The notes under the pieces were generated by a model, which was given only the letters and a program-made list of their open reading frames with translations, made no database searches and was not told the origin of the DNA. Of a stretch of DNA of 64,000 bases, positions 50,121 to 61,592 are shown in pieces. Origin of the DNA: Viscum album (lineage: Eukaryota; Streptophyta; Magnoliopsida; Santalales; Viscaceae); contig OY728152.1 in assembly GCA_963277665.1 (NCBI GenBank), forward strand, positions 1,188,368,357 to 1,188,432,356, in the 5' to 3' direction. The translations under genes and the position numbers were made by a program. Numbering within the stretch: the stretch's first letter is position 1; each line of letters starts with the position of its first letter.

Positions 50121-50910
50121 AGGTAAGGGATCCTACTCCTCTCTTTCTTTTTAAGTACACACTTTCATGTCATTCCTTTTAGAGCTCATCTTTCTTGTTA
50201 TTAGGATGATCTTTTATATTAGACTTACTATAATTTTTATGTTCATGTGATGAGAGACCCTATTCTCTCTCATCAATCCATTTTGGATGTTTTGAGTGGC
50301 GCCGTTAGGCTACCGAGCTTTCGTAAGAGATCTAACCTCTCTCTTTCTTTTTAAGTACTCTCCTTTATGTCACTTATTTTAAGCTCCTCTTTGTAATGTT
50401 GGCGGATGTTCTTTTTATATTCCTCTTGCTGTACATTTTATTGTAATGTGATGAGATACCCTATTTGATCTTGTCAATCCATATTTGGAAGTTTTATGTG
50501 GCGCCGTAGGCTGCCGAGTTTTCGTAAGGGATTTTTCATCTCACTTTTATTCACGTGATATTTATGCTACATTTGCCACAAATTCCATTGAGTGGTGTAT
50601 GTACTTCCAATTATTCTACTCTTTTTGTAATATAATTTCGTTTATGAGTATTTACATCAATGATCTATTGTCCTTCTTTCATGGGGTGTATGTTTTGAAA
50701 GATACCCAAGTCGGTAAGGGAACCTTTCACCCTCCTCTTTTTTAAAAGACTTCTTTTTTTGGGTATTTTAATTTACATATTGTTATGTTGGGATATGTTC
50801 TCATATATAATTATTGATTTCAATTTTATTTCCAAGTGATGAGATACACTTTTTATCTCTCATCAACTCATTTTGATGTGATGTCGTTAGGCTGTCAAGG
50901 GAACTTTTTA
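50121..50910 (+). repeat. Tandem hairpin + GGCGCCGTTAGGC units in the LTR of element IV
   Basis: Three imperfect units. Hairpins: GATGAGAGA/TCTCTCATC at 50249-50274, GATGAGAT/ATCTTGTC at 50450-50475, GATGAGATA/TCTCTCATC at 50838-50864. Each is followed by a GGCGCCGTTAGGC-like motif (50298-50310, 50500-50511, about 50880-50893). Units 1 and 3 are preceded by a GGTAAGGGA donor-like string. Element II has one such unit per LTR. Confidence 0.7.
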
Positions 50911-52428
50911 ACCCAATTTCAATTTCTTTGGGTTCAACATGTAGTCATTGAATATGTCATCTATTGAATATGTGTGAATGACCTTTTATTATTTTACACT
51001 TAATATCCACTTATATTGGGTGTATTTATATTTGTCACACATATTTTTGAGATTGATTCTTCCTTAATTTAAGGATACCATCTTTATAAGGGATTTCATC
51101 ACATTTGACATTTCTATTGAGGGTTCATTGTTGTTATGCACCAATTCACTCTTATATGGTGTATATACTGTCCTTTGGAGTATTATATCATGAATCCATT
51201 TATTCTCATGATATTATAAAGTTATGACTAAATGTTATTCCTCAACTATTGTATTCAAGTGTCTCTAATTTTTGTAAAACCCCTTTAACCAAAATATTGT
51301 TTTAAATGTTTTAATTATTTGTTCTTATTAATATCCATGTTTTCAAAATGGTTTTAAGGATTTATTTATATGGATATTAATGGTTTAAAATTTTAAGTTT
51401 CAAGGTGGTATGGGACACTTTGATTCAAAAATCTCTTTGTTAAATGTTTTAAATGGTTTTGGAAATGGTTTCTTTTTGAATGGATTCATTATTTCAATAT
51501 ACTAAAATGTTATATTGTGACTGAAAAGTGGAAATGTTATGTTTCCTTTATGCATGTTTTATGTGATACGTTTATGTTATGGTTCTTGGGCATTGTTATG
51601 AAAACGGGTGGTTCCGTGATAAACTAAGGGCGGGTGAGCCCGTTATAGCTCTCCAATGCATTAGGTAACGCGAAGGAGTGAAATGTTAAGGTTTCTCCGA
51701 AGAGATTTAGGGAATATACTGTGATTGGTATTCCAAACGTAACCAAGAGGGTTACTCCCCACGTAAGAATGTTACGAATGCCTCAAGTTACCTTTATCTC
51801 TTATGTTTTCTATGATTTATTCATGGTTTGATGAGGTATGTTAAAGTGCCTATGTTTTATGGGTAAAGTATGATTTCATTCTTATGTATATATGAACTCA
51901 TGTTTCCTTTCCATATTTTTATAACCCTTACTGAGATTTTTATGCTCATCCCAAGTTTTTGAAATGTTTTTCACAGGTCAAGGGAAAGGTACATGATGTG
52001 ATGATAGTGTCAAGCATGTGTCAAGAAAGAATCCGTGTTATATTTTAAATATGTTTCCGTTGATGGGAAAAATGAATACTGTCTTTTATGTAACCACTTT
52101 GTTTAAATGTGGAATGTAATGCAAGTTTCATGATCTAATTCTCTAAAACTCTAAACCTGAAAAGATCCTCAATGTGTAATCTTGTAATAACTCAAGATTA
52201 AGTAAGGTTTAAGGCTGGGGCCTTATAGTTGGTATCAAAGGTCGGTTTAGATAACTTTAGAGGTTAGGGTATTCTTTAAGAATAAGTGGCATTAACATAA
52301 TGGTTAGGATTTCAGAAAGAGTCCTAGTTTTAGATAAAGTGAATGAGTAAGTATATCTTAGTGTTTATCTTACTCATTAGTACATGATGGTTTTTTTGAT
52401 ATACTCACACTGACCTTTTTTGTTTTAG
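50123..52428 (+). other. Putative leader intron of element IV
   Basis: The donor GAG/GTAAGGGA at 50122/50123 is matched by an acceptor with branch-point-like CTGAC and a T-rich run TTTTTTTGTTTTAG ending at 52428, four bases before the gag ATG. Length 2306 nt. It would remove the U5 end and the PBS. Alternative donors are at 49193 and 50713. Inference from consensus only. Confidence 0.4.
52230..52241 (+). promoter_or_regulatory. Primer-binding site of element IV
   Basis: TGGTATCAAAGG begins two bases after the LTR end and resembles the initiator tRNA-Met complement TGGTATCAGAGC. Confidence 0.8.
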
Positions 52429-52431
52429 TAA

Positions 52432-52974
52432 ATGGCTGGATCTAGAAGGCACCAAAGTAACAGTGGATGTGAAGGAAACTGTGACAGTTTTTTGAGCAAG
52501 CAACTGAATGATATGGGAGCTGCAATGAGAACTCTTGTGATTATCCTCAACCAACTATCTGGAGTCATGATTGACCACCTAAACCTTGGAGATTTCTCTA
52601 AGACGTCATATATGCAAGAAACAAATCCCTACGGAAGTAAAGGTAATAATCATAAAGGTAAGTGTGTTCAAAAACCTATGTGTCAAAGATATGGAAACAA
52701 ACACCTAGGAAAATGTTTCAAAGGGACAGAAATATGCTATAGATGTGGAAATGAAGGTCATAAAGCAAGAACCTTCCATGGAAAAAGGAAGCATCCAGTT
52801 GACTCGAGGAAAGGGAAAGAAGTTCTTTCTGAGGGATCAATTGAATGTTTTAAATGTGGTGTGCATGGTCATTATGCAAACACATGTCCTATGAAGAAGT
52901 TTCGTGAATGGGGTCACCAAGAGCGTACCAATATTCGTTTACCATTACCTAATGACATTCCGATTGAGGATTAA
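52432..52974 (+). CDS. Short gag-like nucleocapsid protein, 180 aa, of element IV
   Basis: An intact frame, the longest credible coding region of the element. The N-terminus MAGSRRHQSNSGCEGNC lacks most of the capsid domain of elements II and III; residues 20-60 are the tail of such a domain (LNQLSGVMID). Three zinc-knuckle-like boxes follow: CQRYGNKHLGKC (decayed), CYRCGNEGHKARTF (last Cys to Phe) and CFKCGVHGHYANTC (complete CX2CX4HX4C). It ends NDIPIED. The role would be RNA binding and packaging. No pol follows. The start is the first ATG after a splice-acceptor-like TTTTAG. The homologue in element V is a pseudogene at 62336. Confidence 0.75.
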   Translation: MAGSRRHQSNSGCEGNCDSFLSKQLNDMGAAMRTLVIILNQLSGVMIDHLNLGDFSKTSYMQETNPYGSKGNNHKGKCVQKPMCQRYGNKHLGKCFKGTEICYRCGNEGHKARTFHGKRKHPVDSRKGKEVLSEGSIECFKCGVHGHYANTCPMKKFREWGHQERTNIRLPLPNDIPIED

Positions 52975-53489
52975 GAAACTGACAATGACCAATCAAAGGT
53001 ATGTACTATTTCATGACTATTGTTTTCCTATTTTGGAATCTTAGGATATGATTCATGATTTTTTTGTAGGAAAGAGGTATTTCGGAATAAGTTGGAAATG
53101 AATGGATAATGGATCATGAATAATGTTGAATGATTAAGATGTCAACATATAAGGGCTTCAAGAGTTATGGTGAAATTCTTAAGAGTATTAAGTATCTTTT
53201 GATGATGGGGTTACATTAGAAGACTTTTTATATTATGTGTAACCCTGATGTTTAATATAGGCAAATTTTATTCAAGTAATAGTTATCTTTTCTTTTGTGG
53301 AAATAGTTATAAAGAACCATTTGGGTTTATATGATCCTTACTTTTGAGGTAATTATGGGTTATTATATGATATGCTGGAAAATGAAAAGCATGAGATAAA
53401 CTTGAGGTTAAAATATGTTATGACCATTTTTGATGATTTTATATCTTTTGGGGAATGTTTTAAGAATTATATAGTTTTGGAAAAAGTAC

Positions 53490-53600
53490 AACACGCAGAC
53501 CGTGTGACAACCCGTCACGTCGGACAAAGCTGCGAGAATCGAACCCACAACCAAAGTGCGACTGGTATTTATCGCCTACCACTGGACTACGTGAAGTCCC
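53490..53600 (-). other. tRNA-like cassette (boxes A and B) in element IV
   Basis: On the minus strand box A TAGTCCAGTGG (53589-53579) and box B GGGTTCGATTC (53546-53536) have tRNA-like spacing. The T arm is complete: GTGGG, loop TTCGATT, CTCGC. The acceptor and anticodon arms do not fold convincingly, so it is not a functional tRNA gene. It is richer in CpG than its surroundings. Element V has the homologous block at about 63430-63540, so it predates the split of the copies. It may be an old SINE or captured tRNA. Confidence 0.55.
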
Positions 53601-54501
53601 TGGTTAGTTTGACTAATTATTTTTAGTTATATGATTTTATGAATTAAGAGTAAGTTGATTTTGGGTTATTTATGAAAATTATTAACCTATCATAGAGGAT
53701 ATGTGATTAGGTTAATTACTTTTCAATACGAGACTTTAGGAGAAACTGATGTTGTTTGGAGATAAATGTTACGATTTAACTTCGAAGACTATGTGACTAA
53801 ATCCTTCAAATATTTGGGTTTCAATCTTAGTTTGGTTTACATTGAAGAATTTTATGGACAAATTGATTATAGAATGGTCCTCGTTGAACTTTGGGTTTTG
53901 TTGGACAAATTTTGGAGGTTAAGAATAGGTTTTATTTTTATAAAGGGTTATCCTTTTCTGGATTATCTGATCTTGTACTAACCTTTTGGTTTTGGTTTTG
54001 GTTAAAGCCTAAAGAAATGGGAATTATATAGTTCTCTTTTGTGGATTAGGTGATTCTCTAGAAGTTGATTATAGTACTCTTAATGCGAACAAGTCTCCCT
54101 AAATACTCGTCTTTTGGAAAAAATATGAGTTTGATTATGGAATCTAGTAAAAGTTGAAATTCAACATGATAAGTGATTATGTTTCCTTATGAATAAATTC
54201 CTCAATAAAAAGTAACTTAAAACAAAAATGTTGTCTATTAACTTTTCCTACTGGGGAACCCAACACCGTTTAACCCATCACAAGTTTGTGATTTTCTCAT
54301 TGTTAACTTTCTCCTAAACATGTTTTCTATCACTCTCCATCAGAACATGACCCTATGTTTTCTCCTCCATGTCCATGTTTTCCTATATGGAGTCCTAGTA
54401 TGGGTTAACTCGGGTGACCTTTGTACTTATCTTCCTTTATTTTAAAGTGGTTGTTTTACCGACTCTTGTTCTGATGTGGGACTTTCAAGGATGTTTCCAA
54501 G

Positions 54502-54519
54502 CGCAATTTTAAAATTGCG
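54502..54519. repeat. Perfect 18-bp palindrome upstream of the polypurine tract
   Basis: CGCAATTTTAAAATTGCG equals its own complement. A further GCAATT half copy follows at 54524-54530. It lies 15 bases before the polypurine tract. Confidence 0.85.
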
Positions 54520-54533
54520 AGAACGCAATTCCC

Positions 54534-54548
54534 AAAAGGGGGGAAGGA
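54534..54548 (+). promoter_or_regulatory. Polypurine tract of element IV
   Basis: AAAAGGGGGGAAGGA is immediately followed by the 3' LTR TG. Intact and typical. Confidence 0.85.
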
Positions 54549-57500
54549 TGTAACACCCCAGGTAAATAAAGAATATGACATTTTCATATTTATCCATATT
54601 TGTGAATAAAATATTGATATGACTTTAAAGGGGACTCTATGCTCGATGGCGTACCCAACACGCAACAACGATTTTCTTGGGAATCTTACGTTGCACACTA
54701 ATGATAAAATAATATTATTTTAAATGGTAGTTAACATGTAGCCGTTATAATGGTGGGAATGGATAGAAATAACTAAAATATGATTATATATGTTTTTAAA
54801 TGTTTTTACATTTATACAATAAAAGATAAAGGCTTAAAATACGGAAAGAATTCAATTTTAGGCGTATATGCCCTAGTTTTCCCTAAAGGTTCACTTGTCG
54901 CCTTTTGATGACGAACCGTCATTAAATATAGTTTTTATCACTCTTATACATTATTTTGGACCAAATAAAACTCTTATTAAGAATTGGGACATAAAATTTT
55001 ACTTTGTGTAATTTTTTGGTATTTTTCCGATAAAGTTCATTTTTTAATGAAGTCTAAAATGTTGTGTTTTAATTCAAAACCTCTTTTTAATAACATTTAT
55101 TTATATGATTAGATAATATTTTGATTTGGTTTTAAAGTGAAATTAGAAAATATTTTTACCATTAAATCCAATAGTGGTCGTTGGAGTTAATTTCACTTTG
55201 AAATCGGACTTAAACTAGTGTCAATCTTTTGATACTTATTGTTTCATAAAAACACGCTATTTGTCATGACAGCGGGAATTAATTATTAAATTAATTAATG
55301 TTACTTATATGTTTTGAATTTTGTAAAATGGACTTCATTTTTGAAATCAGAATATCAAATATAGCTTAGGGTGAATTTTTGGGATTTTTCTAAAAAACTT
55401 CAATTTTTGATGAATAGTGAAACCACTAAGTGGTACTTATAAAAACTGATTATTCTGTTTAAATGGAATTTTGCCATCTTTGTGTTTTGAATTTCAAAAA
55501 TCCGACATACATGGTTGTCATTAAGAAGTAAAATGTGGTTCAATGGGATAAAAATAATTTTTTGGTGAATAGTAACTTATTAAGTTTTTAATCGCGATTA
55601 GTGGTAATTAGTGTAGTTTAAGGTAAAAATGATATTATAAGAATGTGAAAACACCATGAAACTTGTCCTACACCTATTGGGTGAGTCATGGCCGACCACG
55701 ACAAGCCATGAGCCAACTTGGGGACCCCATGGAGCCACTTTAGATGGAAAATGACAATAATATATTTTTATTTAATGTTAAAATTAAATTGACACAAACA
55801 TGAGTTGTGTTACTAAAACAGTTTTTAAGTAGGGTTAAACAAGTCAAAATTTTGATTATAAATAGTCATTGGAAATATAAAAAGATTTCCTACATCATAT
55901 TATTTTTTTATAATTTTTAGACATTAAATAAATTAAATTATTTATGACATAATAATGATGCAGTGATGACATCATTATTTGACGATTTAAATAAAATGGA
56001 AAGATAATGTAAAATCTATGAACTAAACATGTCCAAAACTTATTGGATGGGTGGATTTCGAACCCTTATCACCTTATCCACGAATTATATCAATGTGGGA
56101 CCTTTTAAAACCGAAACACATTTTCAAATAAAGTAATATTTCTTACTTTCCAAAAGTGCCTCTCCCCTCCTCTTATAAAATGCCCCCACCTCTACCTCAT
56201 TTCAGACACTCCTCAAGCCTTTGGATCGGCCAACCCCTGCCCATTTACTCTCTCCACATCCCTCTACTCATCATAGAGGATTCCCTTTGGGCAGAATCCT
56301 TTCAAAGAAAGCCTTTAGGCTCAAATCAAAAGGAGTTACACTTTTAAAGGTAATTCATTCTCTCATGTCCATTTGATTTATTTTGCTTCTCCAACCCCCT
56401 AAACTCATTTTATTTATTTCTTTTGTAACAAAACCAGTATATTAAATATACTAGGATGTTGTTATAATATTTATTCGAGCTACACTCTCACACAACTACA
56501 TCAAATGGTTAAAGAACATACGGTTTCCGTGGATGGCGAAATTCTGCCTCCCGAAACGATGATTGTTCAATACTCATCTAACACCTTCAAAGGTGGCCAT
56601 TATGATGTCACTATTTTTATATATGATATATTATATGTTTATGTTTTCCTTAAGCTTATGTTTTTTTCATTTTGGGCATACCTTTATGGTTTCCATTATG
56701 GGTAAACGCGAATATCTTCATTTAAGGAAGTGCGGACTACCGCCCCCTCAAAGTGATTTGATTCGTTAAATACCATATGTGGGACGTATAAAGGATGGAA
56801 CTATGATATTATATATGATATTATACTGGAATTATAATATACCTTTATATCATTATTATTCCATTCTATAAAATACGAAATAGAAATGAAAGTAGCGTTC
56901 ATGCGTACGTACGGCTTACCGTCTCCATGTACGGTGCATTTCATTTCTTACCTCTAAATGATTATGTAATGTTATAAATGCATGCATGTACTGGATATAT
57001 ATGACATATATTATATCTAAATCATGAATATAATACTGGATATAATAAACATTTGGCCACACGAACAACATGTAATTGTAAGAAGTCCACTTTCGACTTA
57101 AGAACCAAATATCGACAAAACAATCATTATTAACTTAATGATTACATAGTGTTTATAACATGGTAATAAGTGATATAAAAGGAATAATGAACTTGAAAAA
57201 GGTTCTTAAGGAATTATAAATTAACTCAAGTTTATTATTCATGAGATTAAAGAACGATCGAGTCAAGTCGGCCCCGAGGTAAGGGATCCTACTCCTCTCT
57301 TTCTTTTTAAGTACACACTTTTATGTCATTCCTTTTAAAGCTCATCTTTCTTGTTATTGGGATGATCTTTTATATTACACTTACTATAATTTTTATGGTC
57401 ATGTGATGAGAGACCCTATTATCTCTCATCAATCCATTTTGGATGTTTTGAGCGGCGCCGTTAGGCTGCCGAGCTTTCGTAAGAGATCTAACCTCTCTCT

Positions 57501-59383
57501 TTCTTTTTAAGTACTCTCCTTTATGTCACTTCTTTTAAGCTCCTCTTTGTAATGTTGGAGGATGTTCTTTTATATTCCTCTTTCTGTACATTTTATTTTA
57601 ATGTGATGAGATACCCTATTTGATCTCATCAATCCATATTTGGAAGTTTTATGTGGCGCCGTTAGGCTGCCATGTTTTTGTTAGGGATTTTTCATCTCAC
57701 TTTTATTCACGTGAGATTTATGCTACATTTGCCACAAATTCCATTGAGTGGTGTATGTACTGCCAATTATTCTACTCTTTGTGTAATATACTTTCGTTTG
57801 TGAGTATTTACATCAATGATCTATTGTCGTTCTTTCATGGGGTGTATGTTTTGAAAGATACCCAAGTCGGTAAGGGAACCTTTCACCCTCCTCTTTTTTA
57901 AAAGACTTCTTTTGTTGGGTCTTTTAATTTACATATTGTTATGTTGGGATATGTTCTCATATATCCTTATTGATGTCAATTTTATGTCCAAGTGATGAGA
58001 TACACTTTTTATCTCTCATCAACTCATTTTTATGTGATGTCGTTAGGCTGTCAAGGGAACTTTTTAACCCAATTTCGATTTCTTTGGATTCAACATGTAG
58101 TCATTGAATATGTCATCCATTGAATATGTGTGAATGAACTTTTATTGTTTTACACTTAATATCCACTTATATTGGGTGTATTTATATTTTTCACACATAT
58201 TTTTGAGATTGATTCTTCCTTAATTTAAGGATACCATCATTATAAGGGATTTCATCACATTTGACATTTCTATTGAGGGATCATTGTTGTTATGCACCAA
58301 TTCACTATTATATGGTGTATATACTGTCCTTTGGAGTATTATATCATGAATCCATTTATTCTCATGATATTATAAAGTTCTGACTAAATGTTATTCCTCA
58401 ACTATTGTATTCAAGTGTCTCTAATTTTGGTAAAACCCCTTTAACCAAAATATTGTTTTAAATGTTTTAATTATTTGTTCTTATTAATATCCATGTTTTC
58501 AAAATGGTTTTAAGGATTTATTTATATGGATATTAATGGTTTAAAATTTTAAGTTTCAAGGTGGTATGAGACACTTTGATTCAAAAATCTCTTTATTAAA
58601 TGTTTTAAATGGTTTTGGAAATGGTTTCTTTTTGAATGGATTCATTATTTCAATATACTAAAATGTTATATTGTGATTGAAAAGTGGAAATGTTATGTTT
58701 CCTTTATGCATGTTTTATGTGATACGTTTATGTTATGGTTCTTGGGCATTGTTATGAAATCGGGTGATTCTGTGATAAACTAAGGGCGGGTGAGCCCGTT
58801 ATAGCTCTCCAATGCATTGGGTAACGCGAAGGAGTGAAACGTTAAGGTTTCTCCGAAGAGATTTAGGGAATATACTGTGATGGGTATTCCAAACGTAACC
58901 AAGAGGGTTACTCCCCACGTAAGAATGGTATGAATGCCTCAAGTTACCTTTATGTCTTATGTTTTCTATGATTTATTCATGGTTTGATGAGGTATGTTAA
59001 AGTGCCTATGTTTTATGGGTAAAGTATGATTTCATTCTTATGTATATATGAACTCATGTTTCCTTTCCATATTTTTATAACCCTTACTGAGCTTTTTATG
59101 CTCATCCCAAGTTTTTGAAATGTTTTTCACAGGTCAAGGGAAAGGTACATGATGTGATGATAGTGTCAAGGATGTGTCAAGAAAGAATATGTGTTATATT
59201 TTAAATATGTTTCCGTTGATGGGAAGAATGAATACTGTCTTTTATGTAACCACTTTGTTTAAATGTGGAATGTAATGCAAGTTTCATGATCTAATTCTCT
59301 AAAACCCTAATCCTGAAAAGATCCTCAATGTGTAATCTTGTAATAACTCAAGATTAAGTAAGGTTTGAGGCTGGGGCCTTATA
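54549..59383 (+). mobile_element. 3' LTR of element IV (4835 bp)
   Basis: Nearly identical to 47402-52227. Hairpin cores at 56732-56743 and 56911-56922, TATA box at 56174. A short duplication (TGTTTTTAAATGTTTTTAC) at about 54789-54807 is absent from the 5' LTR, and CATGAAC of module 3 has become CATGTAC. Confidence 0.92.
56515..56960 (+). repeat. Three hairpin modules in the 3' LTR of element IV
   Basis: Copy of the 49363-49800 array. Cores GCGG-ACTA-CCGC at 56732-56743 and ACGG-CTTA-CCGT at 56911-56922 are unchanged although the LTRs differ elsewhere. Confidence 0.75.
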
Positions 59384-60059
59384 ATTTTTATACAAAAAAT
59401 TTTTATCTTCATCATGATAATTTATTTTTAGTTTTAGAAAAAAAATAATTAAATTAAATGCTTATACAATGATAATGTTGTAATTGTTTAATTAAAAAAA
59501 TATCAAATAAATGATATAAAAATTAATAAAATAAATAAAATTTGAGATAATTAATTTGATAATAGATTTTTATGGATTTCTCTTACATTTTAGTGATGAT
59601 TTAAAATTTTTGTTTCTAAGATGACATATTATTTTGATATTTTTAAAATGTTAAGTAATGAATATTGTGAATGTTGACATCAATGATATTTTAAAGTAAA
59701 TAATATTTTATTAAATGATATAAATTTCATAAAAATATAAAACTAATCATAATGATTATTATAGTGAATAAAATATCCAAAATTACTCACTTATTGGTAC
59801 TTTTTAATTTTATATTATTTATATTAACGCTCAAAATTTAAATGACATGATATCATGGTAAGAGGTAAAAGGGTAAAATATGGGTTAAAATAAAAAGATA
59901 AGGATTGAAAATAATAATAATAACCTATATAATTTTTATTTTATTATTGTATTTTGAACCATAATAATAATATCTTAGAAATAAGTCAGTTTTGTTCCAT
60001 TTAGAATATAAAATTAATTTAGTATTTTTAATAATTCCAAGAGTGCCCTTCCCTTCTCT

Positions 60060-60069
60060 TATAAAAGGG
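60060..60069 (+). promoter_or_regulatory. LTR promoter TATA box of element V
   Basis: TATAAAAGGG preceded by GTGCCCTTCCCTTCTCT, aligned with 49018 in element IV. Confidence 0.65.
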
Positions 60070-60399
60070 AACCTATTTTTCTCTATTATTCACAATTAAA
60101 AACCTATTTGGATCATAAAATCTCTAACCAAATACATTATTAAAGTCCATTACCATATTACAGATCCCATATTTTAGGTATAACAATCACCTTAGAGGTG
60201 TTAATGCATTAATCAAATGAGACTCTCCAAAGAAAAGAAATTGTTTTTAATTAAGTGTTTATGTATTGTTTATTATTCCACTTACTTGAAATATTTTTAC
60301 ACCATGATGAAATAATATATATATCATACTAAATATACTATGAATTTATTGTCTTAATCTCCTTTCCCAAATCTATATCTACTTCCAAAAAGCTAGAAA

Positions 60400-60830
60400 A
60401 TAATTTTTCGTTTGTGTGTAAATCGGAATACCACCTCACGAACTAATATAATTCATTTTCCATCACCATATCCCAAGAATGATTTTAATGATGTAATTAA
60501 TGTTTATATATAATATTCACAAAATATTTATCATTATTTAATAATAATATATCATTTATGTTGTCACCCTTCATTCTCATGGAAATGATAACGTTGTTCC
60601 TGTGTACGTGTGAACTATCATCTCCACGGAGAGATGTCATTCGTTTGTCACCACCATATCACATGGATGACATATATAAGTATATTTAAATTATTAATAT
60701 GATATTAATTATGTTATTATAATTTTATATAGTTAAAATAATACTCACCACAATGATCATTGAAAAATGGAAATGTTACTCTTGCGTACATACGACTTAC
60801 CATCTCCATGATTGTAACGTAGTTCATTTT
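60400..60830 (+). repeat. Three hairpin modules in the LTR of element V
   Basis: Cores near 60425-60440 (CGGAATACCACC, decayed), 60613-60627 (GTGA-ACTA-TCAT, still pairable with one wobble) and 60787-60805 (ACGACTTACCAT, decayed), spaced about 180-190 bp. Flanks such as GCGTACATACG and CTCCATGATTGTAAC match elements III and IV. Confidence 0.65.
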
Positions 60831-61469
60831 TCATATCCATATGTAATGGGTGGATTTAAATATAGAATTTATGTATAAAAATTAAATTTTATATCATTAA
60901 TATTATTCTAGATATGATGGAATAATGGCCAATTTTATGATATATATCATACCAAATTCTTTTTCGACTCAAGTACCAATTGACAACAAAACGTTTGAGA
61001 TTAAATTAAATAATTAAGTAATTGTTATAACATGATAATAAGTGATATAAAAGGAATAATAAATATTTTAATATTCTCAATAAAGTAAATAGTTATCATA
61101 ATTTTATTATTTATGAAGGTAAATATTTTACATGACAAGTCAGACTTAGGGAAAGGGAATTCCTTTGAAAAATAGTCTTTTAAAGTTCATTTTCAACTCT
61201 TTTTACAAATATAAAAGAGAATGTCTTTTCTAAATTATACAACATGAGGGGTTTATCCTTATTTAATGATGATTTATTACTTTAATTTTTTTATTTATAT
61301 GTTTTAATAGTTCTTTTTGAAGAAAAAATTTGCATTATTATTTGAGCGACTTTTAAATTTTTAAAAGTTATTTTTACAAGAAAAGGGTATTTTGATATCA
61401 GAAAGTGTTTTTATCATCTTTTTAAAAGGGTTTTCAATGTATTTATTCATTATATGTACCTTGAAAATT

Positions 61470-61592
61470 GTTTATTATGGATTGAGTCCATTATATCTCA
61501 TAATATGATGGGTTTAGTTCTATTATAGGTCAAGATATGATGGGTTGAGCCCCATTATATGTCAAGATATGACGGGTGATCCCCATTATAGC
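61470..61592 (+). repeat. 31-32 bp tandem hairpin repeat, four units
   Basis: Four units of the type AGATATGATGGGTTGAGCCC then CATTATATGTCA. Each can form TGGG/CCCA-type stems. Element IV has two related units (about 51600-51645, CGGGTGAGCCCG). They lie just upstream of the conserved AGCTCTCCAATGCATTGGGT string. Confidence 0.7.

Larger units (their letters stand above)
47402..52227 (+). mobile_element. 5' LTR of element IV (4826 bp)
   Basis: In order it contains U3 with a TATA box at 49018, three hairpin modules (49363-49800), three copies of a hairpin plus CGCCGTTAGGC unit (50121-50910), and GC-rich small hairpins near 51600-51780 (CGGGTGAGCCCG; GTAACCAAGAGGGTTAC). Several short open frames inside it are accidental and have copies in the other LTR. 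Confidence 0.92.
52975..54533 (+). other. Non-coding interior of element IV after gag
   Basis: No protease, RT, integrase or chromodomain motif was found in any frame; open frames here (53372, 53766, 54456 minus) have no recognisable content. It contains the tRNA-like cassette and an 18-bp palindrome before the polypurine tract. The first 1.1 kb has a homologue in element V (62890-64000). Confidence 0.6.
47402..59383 (+). mobile_element. Young gag-only LTR retrotransposon IV (TR-GAG/LARD-like)
   Basis: Two near-identical LTRs (47402-52227, 4826 bp; 54549-59383, 4835 bp) flank only 2321 bp with PBS, a gag frame, a tRNA-like cassette and a polypurine tract. There is no protease, RT or integrase. 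The exact duplication ATTTT lies at 47397-47401 and 59384-59388. LTR ends are TGTAACACCCC and GGGGCCTTATA (CA decayed to TA in both LTRs). The LTRs differ by scattered substitutions and a 17-bp duplication near 54790, so insertion was recent. It must use enzymes from an autonomous gypsy element; the leader resembles chromovirus III. Confidence 0.92.

Noticed and set aside
53490..53600. A functional tRNA gene
   Set aside because: Boxes A and B and the T arm are present, but acceptor and anticodon stems do not pair and no anticodon loop can be placed.
53372..53626. 84-aa frame in the interior of element IV
   Set aside because: It runs across the tRNA-like cassette and has no homologous open frame in element V.
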